Source: Deltaproteobacteria bacterium (GTDB taxonomy: Bacteria > Desulfobacterota > SM23-61). Taken from it: a stretch of 64,000 nucleotides of DNA. Each line of letters starts with the position of its first letter. Positions within the stretch are counted from its first letter, which is position 1. Shown here piece after piece: positions 24,432 through 33,256 of this stretch. Where the stretch lies: positions 62,001 through 126,000 of the forward strand of contig VGSF01000001.1 in assembly GCA_016875165.1 (NCBI GenBank), in the 5' to 3' direction. The notes beneath the pieces were generated by a model, which worked only from the letters and a program-made list of their open reading frames with translations, was not told the DNA's origin and ran no database searches. The position numbers were made by a program, and so were the translations under genes.

Positions 24432-25036
24432 CAGATCTGGTCGTGGTCTTCGGAGGGTTCTTCAAAGACGAGGGTTTTTTGAATCTCTTGGGCGGCCTTG
24501 ACTCCTTCTTCGAAAGCCAGTTTATTCATCTTTTCCGTCCCCGGCGGAATCCGGGCCATCACCGCAGCTTCCATAGATTCTCTCCCGACAATTCCTGCTC
24601 CGGCCGGCATGGCCGGGATGAGCTGGCTCAAAGTCCCTAACGCTACAATGTTGGCCATCTGCTCCCGTCCGCACTTCTCCCTGGCGATCCGGGTAAAGGG
24701 AATTTGCACCACCCGGGGATTGGACGTCTGGGTGACCAGCAGGGAATCCACCACCAGGATTCCCGTCGGTTTCAGTTCAGGAGCGGATTCATCGCAGGCC
24801 ATCTGATTCATGGCCAGGAGCAAATCCAAGCCCATGGCTTTGGGATAATCTATCTCGTTTTCACTGATCACCACATCCGCCCGGCTCGTTCCTCCGCGGG
24901 CTGCCGGGCCATAACTGACAATTTGCACAACGTGCTTTCCCTCATAAATACCAGCGGCTTCAGCCAGAATAATTCCCGCCAGCACTATTCCTTGCCCGCC
25001 TGTGCCGCTAAACCTGATTTCGAAACGATCTAACAT
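24431..25036 (-). CDS. korC: 2-oxoacid:ferredoxin oxidoreductase gamma subunit, copy 1
   Basis: 201 residues of the gamma-subunit type: N-terminal FSGTGGQGIVLAGIILAEAA, YGPAARGGTSRADVVIS, and a central MNQMACDE. This subunit completes the KorDABC complex that decarboxylates a 2-oxoacid with CoA, reducing ferredoxin. It is last in the minus-strand sucD-korDABC set and lies about 60 nt after korB. Confidence 0.9.
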   Translation of the reverse strand: MLDRFEIRFSGTGGQGIVLAGIILAEAAGIYEGKHVVQIVSYGPAARGGTSRADVVISENEIDYPKAMGLDLLLAMNQMACDESAPELKPTGILVVDSLLVTQTSNPRVVQIPFTRIAREKCGREQMANIVALGTLSQLIPAMPAGAGIVGRESMEAAVMARIPPGTEKMNKLAFEEGVKAAQEIQKTLVFEEPSEDHDQI

Positions 25037-25095
25037 AACCGCTCTCTTATGTGCCTAAAGTGAATTTTATTTTTTACTCCGCACTTCGAACTGTA

Positions 25096-25989
25096 TTATT
25101 GTTTATCCAAAGCTTCCCGCCGCTCGCTTTCTTCTTTCTCTTCTTTGGTCAGTTGCAGGGAAAGGGCATTCTTGGCCTTCTGCCGCACCTTATTGTACTG
25201 TTCCAGATAGCTGGGCGCTTCCCGATCAACCAGGATGCCGATTTCAAATTTTCCTTCCATTTCTTCCGGACTCATCTTCCTGGCCTTCTCCACGGGAACG
25301 GCGCTGTCCCGCTGCTGTTTCATCATCTCGATCTGGTTGCCCAGTTTGTTCAGCCGGCCATAGTGGGTATGGCACTGGCTGATGACCTCTACCACGCTGA
25401 AACCATTTTTCAGCAGGGCTTTTTCGATAAGCCCGTCCAGCTGCCTTACATGATATACGGTCCCGCGGGCGGCGAAGACGGCTCCGGCGCACACGGCCAG
25501 TTGGGCGATGTTGAAGGAATGTTCCACCGAACCATAAACGGCCGTGGTAGCCCGCTGCCCGTAGGGCGTTGTCGGAGAATACTGCCCGCCGGTCATGCCG
25601 TAAATGTTGTTATTCACGATGATGGCGGTCAGGTCCAGATTCCTGCGGGCCGCATGAATAAAATGATTTCCGCCGATGGCCGTGGCATCGCCATCCCCCA
25701 TGATGATGATAACTTTCAGCTCAGGCTTGGCCAGTTTAACTCCTGTGGCAAAAGTCAAGGCCCGGCCATGGGTGGTGTGCAAGGTGTTAAAGTCCACATA
25801 GACCGGGAGTCTTCCCGAACAGCCAATGCCTGAAACCAGGACCACCTCGTCCTTGGCATAACCGAGATGGTCAATGGCCCGGATCAACGACCCCAGGAGA
25901 ATGCCGATCCCGCATCCTCCGCACCAGACGTGCGGAAATTTTTTATCATGACGAAGATATTTGTAGATGAGGGGGCGATCTTCGATCAT
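25096..25989 (-). CDS. korB: 2-oxoacid:ferredoxin oxidoreductase beta subunit (TPP-binding), copy 1
   Basis: 297 residues. TPP motif MGDGDATAIGG (GDGD at residues 98-101) with NNNIYGMTGGQ about 26 residues later, and three conserved cysteines (C23, C26, C57) that bind a [4Fe-4S] cluster. Start at 25989 with GGAGG seven nt upstream, overlapping the korA stop (ATGA). The C-terminal 35 residues are lysine/glutamate rich and longer than in copy 2. Confidence 0.93.
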   Translation of the reverse strand: MIEDRPLIYKYLRHDKKFPHVWCGGCGIGILLGSLIRAIDHLGYAKDEVVLVSGIGCSGRLPVYVDFNTLHTTHGRALTFATGVKLAKPELKVIIIMGDGDATAIGGNHFIHAARRNLDLTAIIVNNNIYGMTGGQYSPTTPYGQRATTAVYGSVEHSFNIAQLAVCAGAVFAARGTVYHVRQLDGLIEKALLKNGFSVVEVISQCHTHYGRLNKLGNQIEMMKQQRDSAVPVEKARKMSPEEMEGKFEIGILVDREAPSYLEQYNKVRQKAKNALSLQLTKEEKEESERREALDKQ

Positions 25990-27140
25990 TTCTTTTCCTC
26001 CTCGATTTTTTCCAGGATTTCCTGAGGGGTAATCATTGTTCCGTCGATCTTGTTCACGGCTAACACCGTGGTCATCCCCTGGTTGACCCTCTTGACCTCC
26101 CGGGAGATCTGGCCCATGTTCATCTCCGGAACGAGCAGGGTCTTTTTGGCCCTGGTTAAAGGTTCAACAACCCTGCGGGGAAAAGGCCAGAGGGTGATCA
26201 ACTTCAGCAATCCCACTTTCAGGCCCCGGGCGCGACCTTCCACCATAGCTCGATGGGCAGACCGGAAAGTGCATCCATAAGCCACGATCACCAGATCCGC
26301 ATCTTCGGTGTGAAAACTCTCGACGAGCTGGATGTCGGCAAAGTGAATGGAAATCTTGCGGAAGAGGCGGAGCAGGAAGGGTTCAATTTCGTCCTGCCTT
26401 AAAGTGGGAAATCCCCGGATGTCATGGACCAATCCGGTGACGTGATAACGATACCCCTCCCCGAAAATCCCCATGGGCGGCACTCCAAAACTGGTATCTT
26501 CGTAAGGAAGGTACCACTCCGGCGGAACCGAAGGTTTAACCCGGTCAATGACCGTGACCTCGCTTGGTTCGGGCAAGACCACCTTTTCTCTCATGTGGGC
26601 CACCACTTCATCCATCAGGAAGATCACCGGTGTTCGGTATTTTTCCGAATAATTAAAAGCTTTCACCGTGAGGGTAAAACATTCCAGGACCGAGCTGGGA
26701 GAGAGCACGATGATAGGGTGATCCCCGTGGGTGCCCCAGCGGGCTTGCATAACGTCTCCCTGCGAAGGATTCGTGGGCAGTCCCGTGCTGGGTCCGCCCC
26801 GCATCACGTTCACCACCACACAGGGGACTTCGGCCATACAGGCAAATCCCAGGTTCTCCTGCATCAAGGAAAATCCCGGCCCGGAAGTGGCGGTCATGGA
26901 TTTCACCCCTGCCAGAGATCCGCCGATCACCGCTCCCATGCTGGCGATCTCATCTTCCATCTGGATAAAAGTTCCGTCCACCTGGGGAAGCCGGTAAGAA
27001 AGGTGCTCGGCGATCTCCGAAGCGGGGGTGATCGGATAACCGGCGAAAAACCGGCATCCAGCGAGCAGGGCCCCTTCGGCGCAGGCTTCGTTCCCTTGCA
27101 TGAGCTGAGCTTTCGGCTCAGGCTTTTTCGGTCTATTCAT
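25986..27140 (-). CDS. korA: 2-oxoacid:ferredoxin oxidoreductase alpha subunit, copy 1
   Basis: 384 residues from the ATG at 27140, which overlaps the korD end; a TTG five codons upstream is a weaker alternative. Hallmarks: GNEACAEGALLAGCRFFAGYPITPASEIAEHL, TSGPGFSLM and GGPSTGLPT. The subunit carries the pyrimidine-domain half of the active site. The order sucD-korD-korA-korB-korC and its place after the succinate-to-malate genes suggest use on pyruvate or 2-oxoglutarate, which sequence reading cannot separate. Confidence 0.93.
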   Translation of the reverse strand: MNRPKKPEPKAQLMQGNEACAEGALLAGCRFFAGYPITPASEIAEHLSYRLPQVDGTFIQMEDEIASMGAVIGGSLAGVKSMTATSGPGFSLMQENLGFACMAEVPCVVVNVMRGGPSTGLPTNPSQGDVMQARWGTHGDHPIIVLSPSSVLECFTLTVKAFNYSEKYRTPVIFLMDEVVAHMREKVVLPEPSEVTVIDRVKPSVPPEWYLPYEDTSFGVPPMGIFGEGYRYHVTGLVHDIRGFPTLRQDEIEPFLLRLFRKISIHFADIQLVESFHTEDADLVIVAYGCTFRSAHRAMVEGRARGLKVGLLKLITLWPFPRRVVEPLTRAKKTLLVPEMNMGQISREVKRVNQGMTTVLAVNKIDGTMITPQEILEKIEEEKK

Positions 27141-27399
27141 TCGTTCCTTCCTCAACCTTCTCCTCGGTTTTCCCCAAATCCTTATCTTCCTTCTTCCGGG
27201 GCGACTTCACATTAATGGCAAAATCCGGACAGCGCAATTGGCACAACTGGCACCCGGTGCATTGATCGGGATCTTTTAAATACGGGTTCCCGGCCTCATC
27301 CTGCGCCAGAACTTGGGCCGGACAGAAAGCCGCACAGATTCCGCACCGCTTGCACCAGCTCTTGTAAATTTCTATGGAATGTTTTCCCTTTTTGGCCAT
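27133..27399 (-). CDS. korD: 2-oxoacid:ferredoxin oxidoreductase ferredoxin subunit, copy 1
   Basis: 88 residues with two [4Fe-4S] motifs (C16, C19, C22, C26 and C47, C50, C53, C57). It passes electrons from the Kor catalytic subunits to free ferredoxin. It starts 4 nt after sucD. The C-terminal tail is charged and repetitive (KKEDKDLGKTEEKVEEG). Confidence 0.9.
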   Translation of the reverse strand: MAKKGKHSIEIYKSWCKRCGICAAFCPAQVLAQDEAGNPYLKDPDQCTGCQLCQLRCPDFAINVKSPRKKEDKDLGKTEEKVEEGTNE

Positions 27400-27403
27400 G
27401 GGT

Positions 27404-28291
27404 TTATGATCCTTTTCGTTCTTCTAATACTCTTTTAACCGTTCCACCCATGTCTGCTGGGTTTACAACTACCGTAGCTCCCGCAGCCCGCAGAGCCTCC
27501 ATCTTCCCTTGAGCTGAACCCTTTGTTCCGGAGATGACCGCTCCGGCGTGCCCCATGCGCCGGCCAGGAGGAGCATTCTGCCCGGCGATGAAAGCTATAA
27601 CTGGTTTGGAAAAATGGTTGGATTTGATATACTCGGCAGCTTCTTCCTCGGCCTCCCCGCCGATCTCGCCTATGAGCATTACCGCCTCTGTCTTAGAGTC
27701 TTCGGCGAAAAGTTTCAGGACATCGACGAAAGTCATTCCAATAACCGGATCTCCGCCGATGCCCACACAGGTTGATTGGCCCAGGCCCAGGCGGGTTAGT
27801 TGATCAACAACCTCATAAGTTAATGTCCCGCTCTTGGAAATCACCCCGATTGTTCCCGGTTTATGTATGTATCCCGGTATGATGCCGATCTTACATTTGC
27901 CCGGGGTGGTTACGCCCGGGCAATTTGGACCGAGCAGGCGGCTTTTTTTCCCGGCGAGGTATCCTTTGGCCATCACCATATCCAGAACAGGAATCCCATC
28001 CGTAATACAGACGATGAGTTCCAGCCCTGCATCCGCCGCCTCCATGATGGCATCGGCCGCATAAGGAGCGGGCACATAAATGACCGAAGCCTTCGCCCCT
28101 GTCTGCTGGACCGCTTCCGCAACGGTGTTAAAAATGGGGAGATCATCCATCTTCCCCCCGCCTTTTCCAGGGGTCACCCCCCCGACCATCTTTGTCCCAT
28201 AAGCCACGGCCTGCCGGGTATGAAACATCCCCTGCTTTCCGGTAATTCCCTGGCATATAACCTTCGTGTTTTCGTCCACCAAGATACTCAT
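27404..28291 (-). CDS. sucD: Succinyl-CoA synthetase alpha subunit
   Basis: 295 residues. CoA-binding N-terminal domain ([15 protein letters not shown]), LLGPNCPGV, and the phospho-histidine in [15 protein letters not shown]. Couples succinyl-CoA cleavage to ADP/GDP phosphorylation with SucC. Its partner sucC is 8.3 kb away on the same strand, beyond a plus-strand cassette, an unusual separation. Ribosome site AAAGGAAC. Confidence 0.95.
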   Translation of the reverse strand: MSILVDENTKVICQGITGKQGMFHTRQAVAYGTKMVGGVTPGKGGGKMDDLPIFNTVAEAVQQTGAKASVIYVPAPYAADAIMEAADAGLELIVCITDGIPVLDMVMAKGYLAGKKSRLLGPNCPGVTTPGKCKIGIIPGYIHKPGTIGVISKSGTLTYEVVDQLTRLGLGQSTCVGIGGDPVIGMTFVDVLKLFAEDSKTEAVMLIGEIGGEAEEEAAEYIKSNHFSKPVIAFIAGQNAPPGRRMGHAGAVISGTKGSAQGKMEALRAAGATVVVNPADMGGTVKRVLEERKGS

Positions 28292-28333
28292 GAAAAAGTT
28301 CCTTTTTTACGGAAGAAAAACTTTGATAATCTC

Positions 28334-28504
28334 CTATGCTTTTTCCGCGACCTTGCGCGGAAAAAGTGGCCCGCCTCAGGCGGGCAGCGAAAAGTCCTGA
28401 AATCCCCCCTAACCCCCCTTTGGCAAAGGGGGGAAGGGGGGATTTATCGGCAGACATTTCCTTCTTACAAACATGTTTGTATTAGTGAGGCGCTAAGCGC
28501 GTAA
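28334..28504. repeat. Hairpin-bearing repeat R4, copy 2
   Basis: Second copy of the 170-bp unit, with the same 11-bp hairpin (28339-28366) and the GAGGCGCTAAGCGC end. Its end fuses directly to an R1 B-type element. It marks the left edge of the plus-strand cassette between sucD and sucC. Confidence 0.8.
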
Positions 28505-28652
28505 AAGTCGCGAAAGGGTCATTGCGAGTCCGCCTAAGGCCGACGAAGCAATCTCGTTTTTATAAATGCCCGAAAATACAAGATTGCTTCGTCGTCCCGC
28601 AAATGCGGCACTCCTCGCAATGACAAGAACAGGACTTTTTACGAAACCATCA
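28500..28652. repeat. MITE family R1, B-type core, left end lost at the R4 junction
   Basis: The right end GACTTTTTACGAAACCATC is intact, and the core TCATTGCGAG...GAAGCAATCTC...GATTGCTTCGTCGTCCCGC...CTCGCAATGA is complete. The left terminal repeat survives only as GTAAAAGTC at the R4 boundary. Confidence 0.75.
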
Positions 28653-28813
28653 ACTTTGCTTCATATTATTATTTGACCCCCCTTCCGTCAAGAAAAAAAG
28701 GCAGCCATTCCACCCTGAAGGACTTAGAAAAAAAAACTTGACTATTCCTCTCTCCATAAGCGATATTACTTTTTAGGTTATGGAGATGCCGAAAAAGAAG
28801 GGAGATTTTAACC

Positions 28814-29062
28814 TTGCCGGATAAAGCAAAGAAGAAAGAAAAAGTAAAAAAGGCGGTGAACATCCACCTCAACCAGAAATGGTGCAAGGGATGCTACATC
28901 TGCCTTGAAGTTTGCCCGAAGAAAGTCTTCGAGAAATCTTTGGAAGTTTCGGAGAAAGGGTTTAACCCTGTGGTTGCCGTTCATCCGGAGCTATGCACTC
29001 ACTGCCTCCAATGTGAGATGCTCTGCCCGGACCTAGCCATTAACGTCGAGAAAGAAGGTTGA
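28814..29062 (+). CDS. korD: 2-oxoacid:ferredoxin oxidoreductase ferredoxin subunit, copy 2
   Basis: 82 residues with two [4Fe-4S] motifs (C24, C27, C30, C34 and C61, C64, C67, C71). The start is TTG at 28814, with GGGAG nine nt upstream; no ATG is available. First gene of the plus-strand kor-TRAP cassette. Upstream, a TTGACT at 28738 and a TATTAC at 28764 are spaced by 20 nt, so any promoter there is weak. Confidence 0.88.
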   Translation: MPDKAKKKEKVKKAVNIHLNQKWCKGCYICLEVCPKKVFEKSLEVSEKGFNPVVAVHPELCTHCLQCEMLCPDLAINVEKEG

Positions 29063-29065
29063 GGA

Positions 29066-30217
29066 ATGCCCATACAGCGAAAAAAAATTAAAAGTTCCCT
29101 GGCCCCCGGCTGGTACTTCATGCAGGGAGACGAAGCCTGCGCCGAAGGAGCCATCGCTGCCGGCTGCCGTTTTTATGCCGGCTATCCGATTACCCCGGCC
29201 AGCGAAGTCATGATTCGCATGGTCCATCGCCTCGCGGATATTGACGGAGTTTTCATCCAGATGGAAGACGAAATCGGTTCCATCTCCTCTGTAATCGGGG
29301 CTTCCTGGGCCGGAGCAAAAGCCATGACGGCCACTTCCGGCCCGGGGATTAGTTTAATGGCCGAAGCCGTCGGCTATGCCGTAATTACCGAGACCCCCTG
29401 TGTAATCGTGGACGTCCAGCGCGCCGGTCCGAGCACGGGCCAGGCCACCCGGCCGGCCCAGGGTGACATCATGCAGGTCAAATGGGGCCCCCATGGAGAC
29501 AATGAAATTGTGGCCCTGGCCCCATGGTCCGTGCAGGAAATGTACGACCTGACCATCAAGGCTTTCAACTATGCCGAGCGGTTCCGCCTGCCGGCTTTTA
29601 TTCTGGCCGACGAAGCTGTGGGCCATCTGCGGGAAACTTTGGTGGTCAAAGAAGAGGTGGAGGTCTGGGATCGTTACAAGGCCCCGGGGCTCCCACCTTT
29701 TGGAACCGAGGAGCGAAACGGCGTGCCCCCCATGCCTTCCTTTGGAGAAGGGGCCAACCTTTTGGTCACTGGCTCCACCCATGACTCCTGGGGTTTTCGT
29801 AAGACGGCCGATTCCGCGGTTCAGGCCCGGCTGACGGAACGGCTGGTGCTTAAGGTCAGGGATTTTAAAGATGAGGTGATTGAGACGGAATCCTATTTTC
29901 TGGACGATGCTGAGGTGGGCGTTTTGGCTTATGGATTCACGGCTCGAGCCGCCTTACAGGCGGTCAAAAGACTCAGGAACCAGGGAATGAAGGCCGGCCT
30001 GCTGCGTTTAATCTCCATCTGGCCGTTTGCCGACGAAGCCATCATAAAATTAGGGAAGAAGTGCCGGGTTATCTTCGTTCCAGAAATGAACCGGGGCCAG
30101 GTGGCCGGAGAACTCAAAAAATACACCACGACACCGGTCATTTCCATACCCAAGACCAACGGCGAGGTCATTGAACCCGGGGAGATCGTCGAAGGAATTC
30201 GGAGGAACATGGCATGA
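29066..30217 (+). CDS. korA: 2-oxoacid:ferredoxin oxidoreductase alpha subunit, copy 2
   Basis: 383 residues with the same hallmarks as copy 1 (GDEACAEGAIAAGCRFYAGYP, TSGPGISLM, AGPSTGQAT) but clearly diverged, so a paralogue rather than a recent duplicate. It lies 3 nt after korD and overlaps korB by 4 nt. In this cassette the complex sits before a TRAP transporter, which suggests an imported 2-oxoacid or a product of it as substrate. Confidence 0.92.
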   Translation: MPIQRKKIKSSLAPGWYFMQGDEACAEGAIAAGCRFYAGYPITPASEVMIRMVHRLADIDGVFIQMEDEIGSISSVIGASWAGAKAMTATSGPGISLMAEAVGYAVITETPCVIVDVQRAGPSTGQATRPAQGDIMQVKWGPHGDNEIVALAPWSVQEMYDLTIKAFNYAERFRLPAFILADEAVGHLRETLVVKEEVEVWDRYKAPGLPPFGTEERNGVPPMPSFGEGANLLVTGSTHDSWGFRKTADSAVQARLTERLVLKVRDFKDEVIETESYFLDDAEVGVLAYGFTARAALQAVKRLRNQGMKAGLLRLISIWPFADEAIIKLGKKCRVIFVPEMNRGQVAGELKKYTTTPVISIPKTNGEVIEPGEIVEGIRRNMA

Positions 30218-30996
30218 AGGAGAAAATTTTTCAGATGATCAATACGGAGGCTTTTCCCACGCCCTTCTGCCCGGGATGCGGCCATGGCATATTGATGGGC
30301 GCTGTCCTTAGGGCCATCGCCGAACTGGAATACGACATGAAGCAGATGCTCTTTGTTTCAGGAATCGGATGTGCAGCCTGGATTCCCAGCCCGCACTTCA
30401 AGGCCGATACCCTGCATACCCTCCACGGCCGGGCGATCGTTTACGCCACCGGCGCCAAACTTTATAACCCAAAGTTGAAGGTCGTAGTAATCAGCGGCGA
30501 CGGCGACTTAAGCGCCATCGGCGGCAACCATCTTATCCACGCTGCCCGGCGCGATATGGATATGACTGTGATTTGCGCCAACAACGCCATTTACGGCATG
30601 ACCGGGGGGCAAGTGGCCTCCACCACTCCTCTTGGCTCCATGACCACCACCACGCCCAAAGGAAACCAGGAGCCGCCCTTTGACCTGTGCAAACTTGTGG
30701 AAGGCGCCGGGGCCACTTATGTGGCCCGCCAGTCGGTTGCCGCCCCCATCCCGCTAACCCGTATTCTGAAAAAGGCGATCTCTCACCGGGGCTTTGCTTT
30801 TGTCGAAGCCCTCTCCCCGTGTCCCACCCACTTTGGACGGCGGAACGCCTTCCGCACGGCCTATGATATGATTCAATCCCTGAAAAACAGTTGTATCTCG
30901 ACTGAAAAAATTAGGGGCATGAGCCCGGAAGAGCTCCTGGGCAAAATCATTGTTGGCCAATTGGTGGATAAAGGAACAGAAGGAGGGCGGTCATGA
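30214..30996 (+). CDS. korB: 2-oxoacid:ferredoxin oxidoreductase beta subunit (TPP-binding), copy 2
   Basis: 260 residues. Cysteines C19, C22 and C53, TPP motif SGDGDLSAIGG (GDGD at 95-98) and NNAIYGMTGGQ. Starts within the korA stop (ATGA) and overlaps korC in the same way, a tightly coupled set. It lacks the charged C-terminal tail of copy 1. Confidence 0.92.
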   Translation: MKEKIFQMINTEAFPTPFCPGCGHGILMGAVLRAIAELEYDMKQMLFVSGIGCAAWIPSPHFKADTLHTLHGRAIVYATGAKLYNPKLKVVVISGDGDLSAIGGNHLIHAARRDMDMTVICANNAIYGMTGGQVASTTPLGSMTTTTPKGNQEPPFDLCKLVEGAGATYVARQSVAAPIPLTRILKKAISHRGFAFVEALSPCPTHFGRRNAFRTAYDMIQSLKNSCISTEKIRGMSPEELLGKIIVGQLVDKGTEGGRS

Positions 30997-31532
30997 TTCA
31001 GGTGCGCTTTGCCGGATTGGGCGGTCAAGGCATCCTCTTGATGGGCGAGATTCTGGGAGAAGCTGCGGTCATAGAGAAAAAATACGTGGGTCAGGCTTCC
31101 TCCTATGGCGCCGAAGCCCGGGGCTCTGCCTGTAAGTCCGACGTAGTCATCTCCGATTCCTGGATCGATTACCCCGAGGTCACGGAGGCTGACGTTCTGG
31201 CCTGCATGTCCCAGGGAACCTACGAACAGAATAAAACCAAAGTCAACGCTTCAAGCGGCGTCATTTTCTTCGACTCCCAGATGGTCAAGCCCGACCCTGC
31301 TTCTCCTTTGAAGCATATGCCGGTCCCGGCTACTGAAAAAGCCCTGACGGAATTAGGAAACCGCATGGTGGCCAACATGGTGCTTCTCGGGGCAGTTGTA
31401 AAAGCCCTGAACCTGGTAACAGAAGAATCTCTTAGGCAAGCGCTAACAAGCCGGGTCCCCACCTCGCTGCTAAAATTGAACATAAAAGCCCTTGCTTTGG
31501 GGGTTGAATTGGGTAGAAAAAGAGAAATTTAA
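30993..31532 (+). CDS. korC: 2-oxoacid:ferredoxin oxidoreductase gamma subunit, copy 2
   Basis: 179 residues: FAGLGGQGILLMGEILGEAA, SYGAEARGSACKSDVVIS, and MVANMVLLGAVVKAL. Overlaps korB by 4 nt. Completes the second Kor complex. 92 nt separate it from the TRAP binding-protein gene, and no terminator was seen between them. Confidence 0.9.
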   Translation: MIQVRFAGLGGQGILLMGEILGEAAVIEKKYVGQASSYGAEARGSACKSDVVISDSWIDYPEVTEADVLACMSQGTYEQNKTKVNASSGVIFFDSQMVKPDPASPLKHMPVPATEKALTELGNRMVANMVLLGAVVKALNLVTEESLRQALTSRVPTSLLKLNIKALALGVELGRKREI

Positions 31533-31624
31533 ATCTATTGGGCAATTTCTGTGGGCCATAAGAGAAATATTTTACCTCTTGTAAGCCACGGGCTTCGGCC
31601 TATTAAAGAAAGGAGGGTAAGGAG

Positions 31625-32626
31625 ATGAAAAAAATAATCTTGTGGGGATTACTTCTGGTATTTACTATGGTGGGGTTGGGTTTAGCCGCCTCTGCCAAAG
31701 CGTCGACCATCAAGTGGGATTTGCCGGTGGTTTGGCCCGCTGGGAACTTCCACACCGTGGGTTGTATGGAATTCGCCAAGTTGATCGACACCCGGACTAA
31801 AGGACAATTAAAGATCATCGTTCACCCTGGAGGAGCTCTGGGATACAAAGGCCCGGAAATGCTCAAGGTCGTAAGAGATGGTCTCGCCCCGATAGGTGAA
31901 ATGCTGCTCACGGGCCTGGTGGGGGATGAGCCTTTTCTGGGTCTTACGAGCATGCCCTTCCTGATGAAGAGCTACGACGAGGCTTCTCGACTCCTGAGCA
32001 TCTCCCGTCCTTACTACGATAAAATTGCGGCGCGCTGGAAGCAGAAGTTTCTTTACACCTCCCCCTGGTCGCCGAGCGGCATCTACACCAAAAAACCCGT
32101 CGCGTCCATGGCCTACTTCAAGGGGCTGAAGACCAGGGGCTATGATAAAAACTCAGCCGAATTCACCAAACTCGTCGGGGGAGTCCCGATTGTTCTGCCT
32201 TGGGGTGAAGTATATGCGGCCCTGGCTGCCGGAGTGATCGACTCCGTCATCACGAGCACAATCAGCGGCGTGGATGGGAAGTTATGGGAGGTTACGCCTC
32301 ATTTCCAACGCCTTGAATTTGCCTTTCCCCTGGATGCCGTGACGGTGAACCTGGATGCCTGGAAAAAATTGCCTGATGACCTCAAAAAAATTGTCCTGGA
32401 TACAGCCCGGGAAATGGAATCAAAACAATGGGTAGTTAGTAAGGAAACGGACAAGAAGTGTGAAGAAAGATTGCTTAAAGAAGGGGTTAAAATAATTCAT
32501 CCCACTCCAGAGATGGTCGCTAAGTACGGCGAAATTGGCAAGACGATCTGGGCGGATTGGGTTAAGGTGGCCGGCCCGGATGCGGAAGCGACCTTAAAGG
32601 AGTTCTTGGCGGCTGTCCGCAGATGA
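31625..32626 (+). CDS. dctP: TRAP transporter substrate-binding protein, DctP-type, copy 2
   Basis: 333 residues with a signal peptide (about residues 1-26, ending ASAKAS) and the DctP pattern FKGLKTRGYDKNSAEFTKLVG and PIVLPWGEVYAALAAGVIDSVITS. It is only distantly similar to the DctP at 15496, so a different ligand is expected. AAGGAGGGTAAGGAG precedes the ATG. The preceding korDABC genes suggest an oxoacid or hydroxyacid ligand (inference). Confidence 0.92.
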   Translation: MKKIILWGLLLVFTMVGLGLAASAKASTIKWDLPVVWPAGNFHTVGCMEFAKLIDTRTKGQLKIIVHPGGALGYKGPEMLKVVRDGLAPIGEMLLTGLVGDEPFLGLTSMPFLMKSYDEASRLLSISRPYYDKIAARWKQKFLYTSPWSPSGIYTKKPVASMAYFKGLKTRGYDKNSAEFTKLVGGVPIVLPWGEVYAALAAGVIDSVITSTISGVDGKLWEVTPHFQRLEFAFPLDAVTVNLDAWKKLPDDLKKIVLDTAREMESKQWVVSKETDKKCEERLLKEGVKIIHPTPEMVAKYGEIGKTIWADWVKVAGPDAEATLKEFLAAVRR

Positions 32627-32707
32627 AGTCCGATTTCCAGGAGGCCGGGGAGTTAAAGCTCCCGGTCTCACCCTTCAATAACCTTTAGAAGGGAGCAGCC
32701 GTTCTCC

Positions 32708-33217
32708 ATGACGAATAAAATCGTGACCGGTATTAACCAGCTTTCCCACGCGGGAGGGGTGGCAGCCAGCGTTTTGATTCTGGCCATCTCCCTGCTGATC
32801 CTGTTAGAGATCATCTTACGCACGGTCTTTGCCGCGACTACCTTAATCGCCGATGAGTACGCCGCGTATTTTCTGGCCTGCCTGGTATTCCTGGGCTTGG
32901 CTTACACCTTAAAGACCGAAGGGCACATCCGCATAAGGCTCCTTTTGTCCCGTCTGTCGCCCAAGGGCCAGGCTTATTTGAACCTGATTTGCTCGGCGGT
33001 GGCCTTAATTTTTTTAATCTATCTCTCCTGGCATATACGGGAGTTGTTTTACGCCTCCGTGATTTCAGACTCCAGGTCTTTGCACCCATCCAGAACACCG
33101 ATTTATATTCCCCAATTCTTTTTACTGGTGGGCTCTTTTCTAATGACGCTCCAGCTGGGGGCCAATATTTTGACCAGCATCATTTCCCTCAGATCCTCAA
33201 AAGAGCAAAACGAATAA
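32708..33217 (+). CDS. dctQ: TRAP transporter small permease, DctQ-type, copy 2
   Basis: 169 residues with four membrane helices and the DctQ pattern LIADEYAAYFLACLVFLGLAY and GHIRIRLLLSRL. GGGAGC lies upstream of the ATG. Between dctP and dctM. Confidence 0.88.
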   Translation: MTNKIVTGINQLSHAGGVAASVLILAISLLILLEIILRTVFAATTLIADEYAAYFLACLVFLGLAYTLKTEGHIRIRLLLSRLSPKGQAYLNLICSAVALIFLIYLSWHIRELFYASVISDSRSLHPSRTPIYIPQFFLLVGSFLMTLQLGANILTSIISLRSSKEQNE

Positions 33218-33256
33218 CCTTCAGGACTTTAGATTTTACGGTACGGAGAAAAGGAG

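Noticed and set aside
25051-25833. 260-codon plus-strand open frame
   Set aside because: Exactly antisense to korB, with low-complexity composition and no family resemblance; a shadow of a certain gene.
28143-28457. 104-codon minus-strand open frame near the sucD start
   Set aside because: Built from the R4 repeat and the out-of-frame sucD start.
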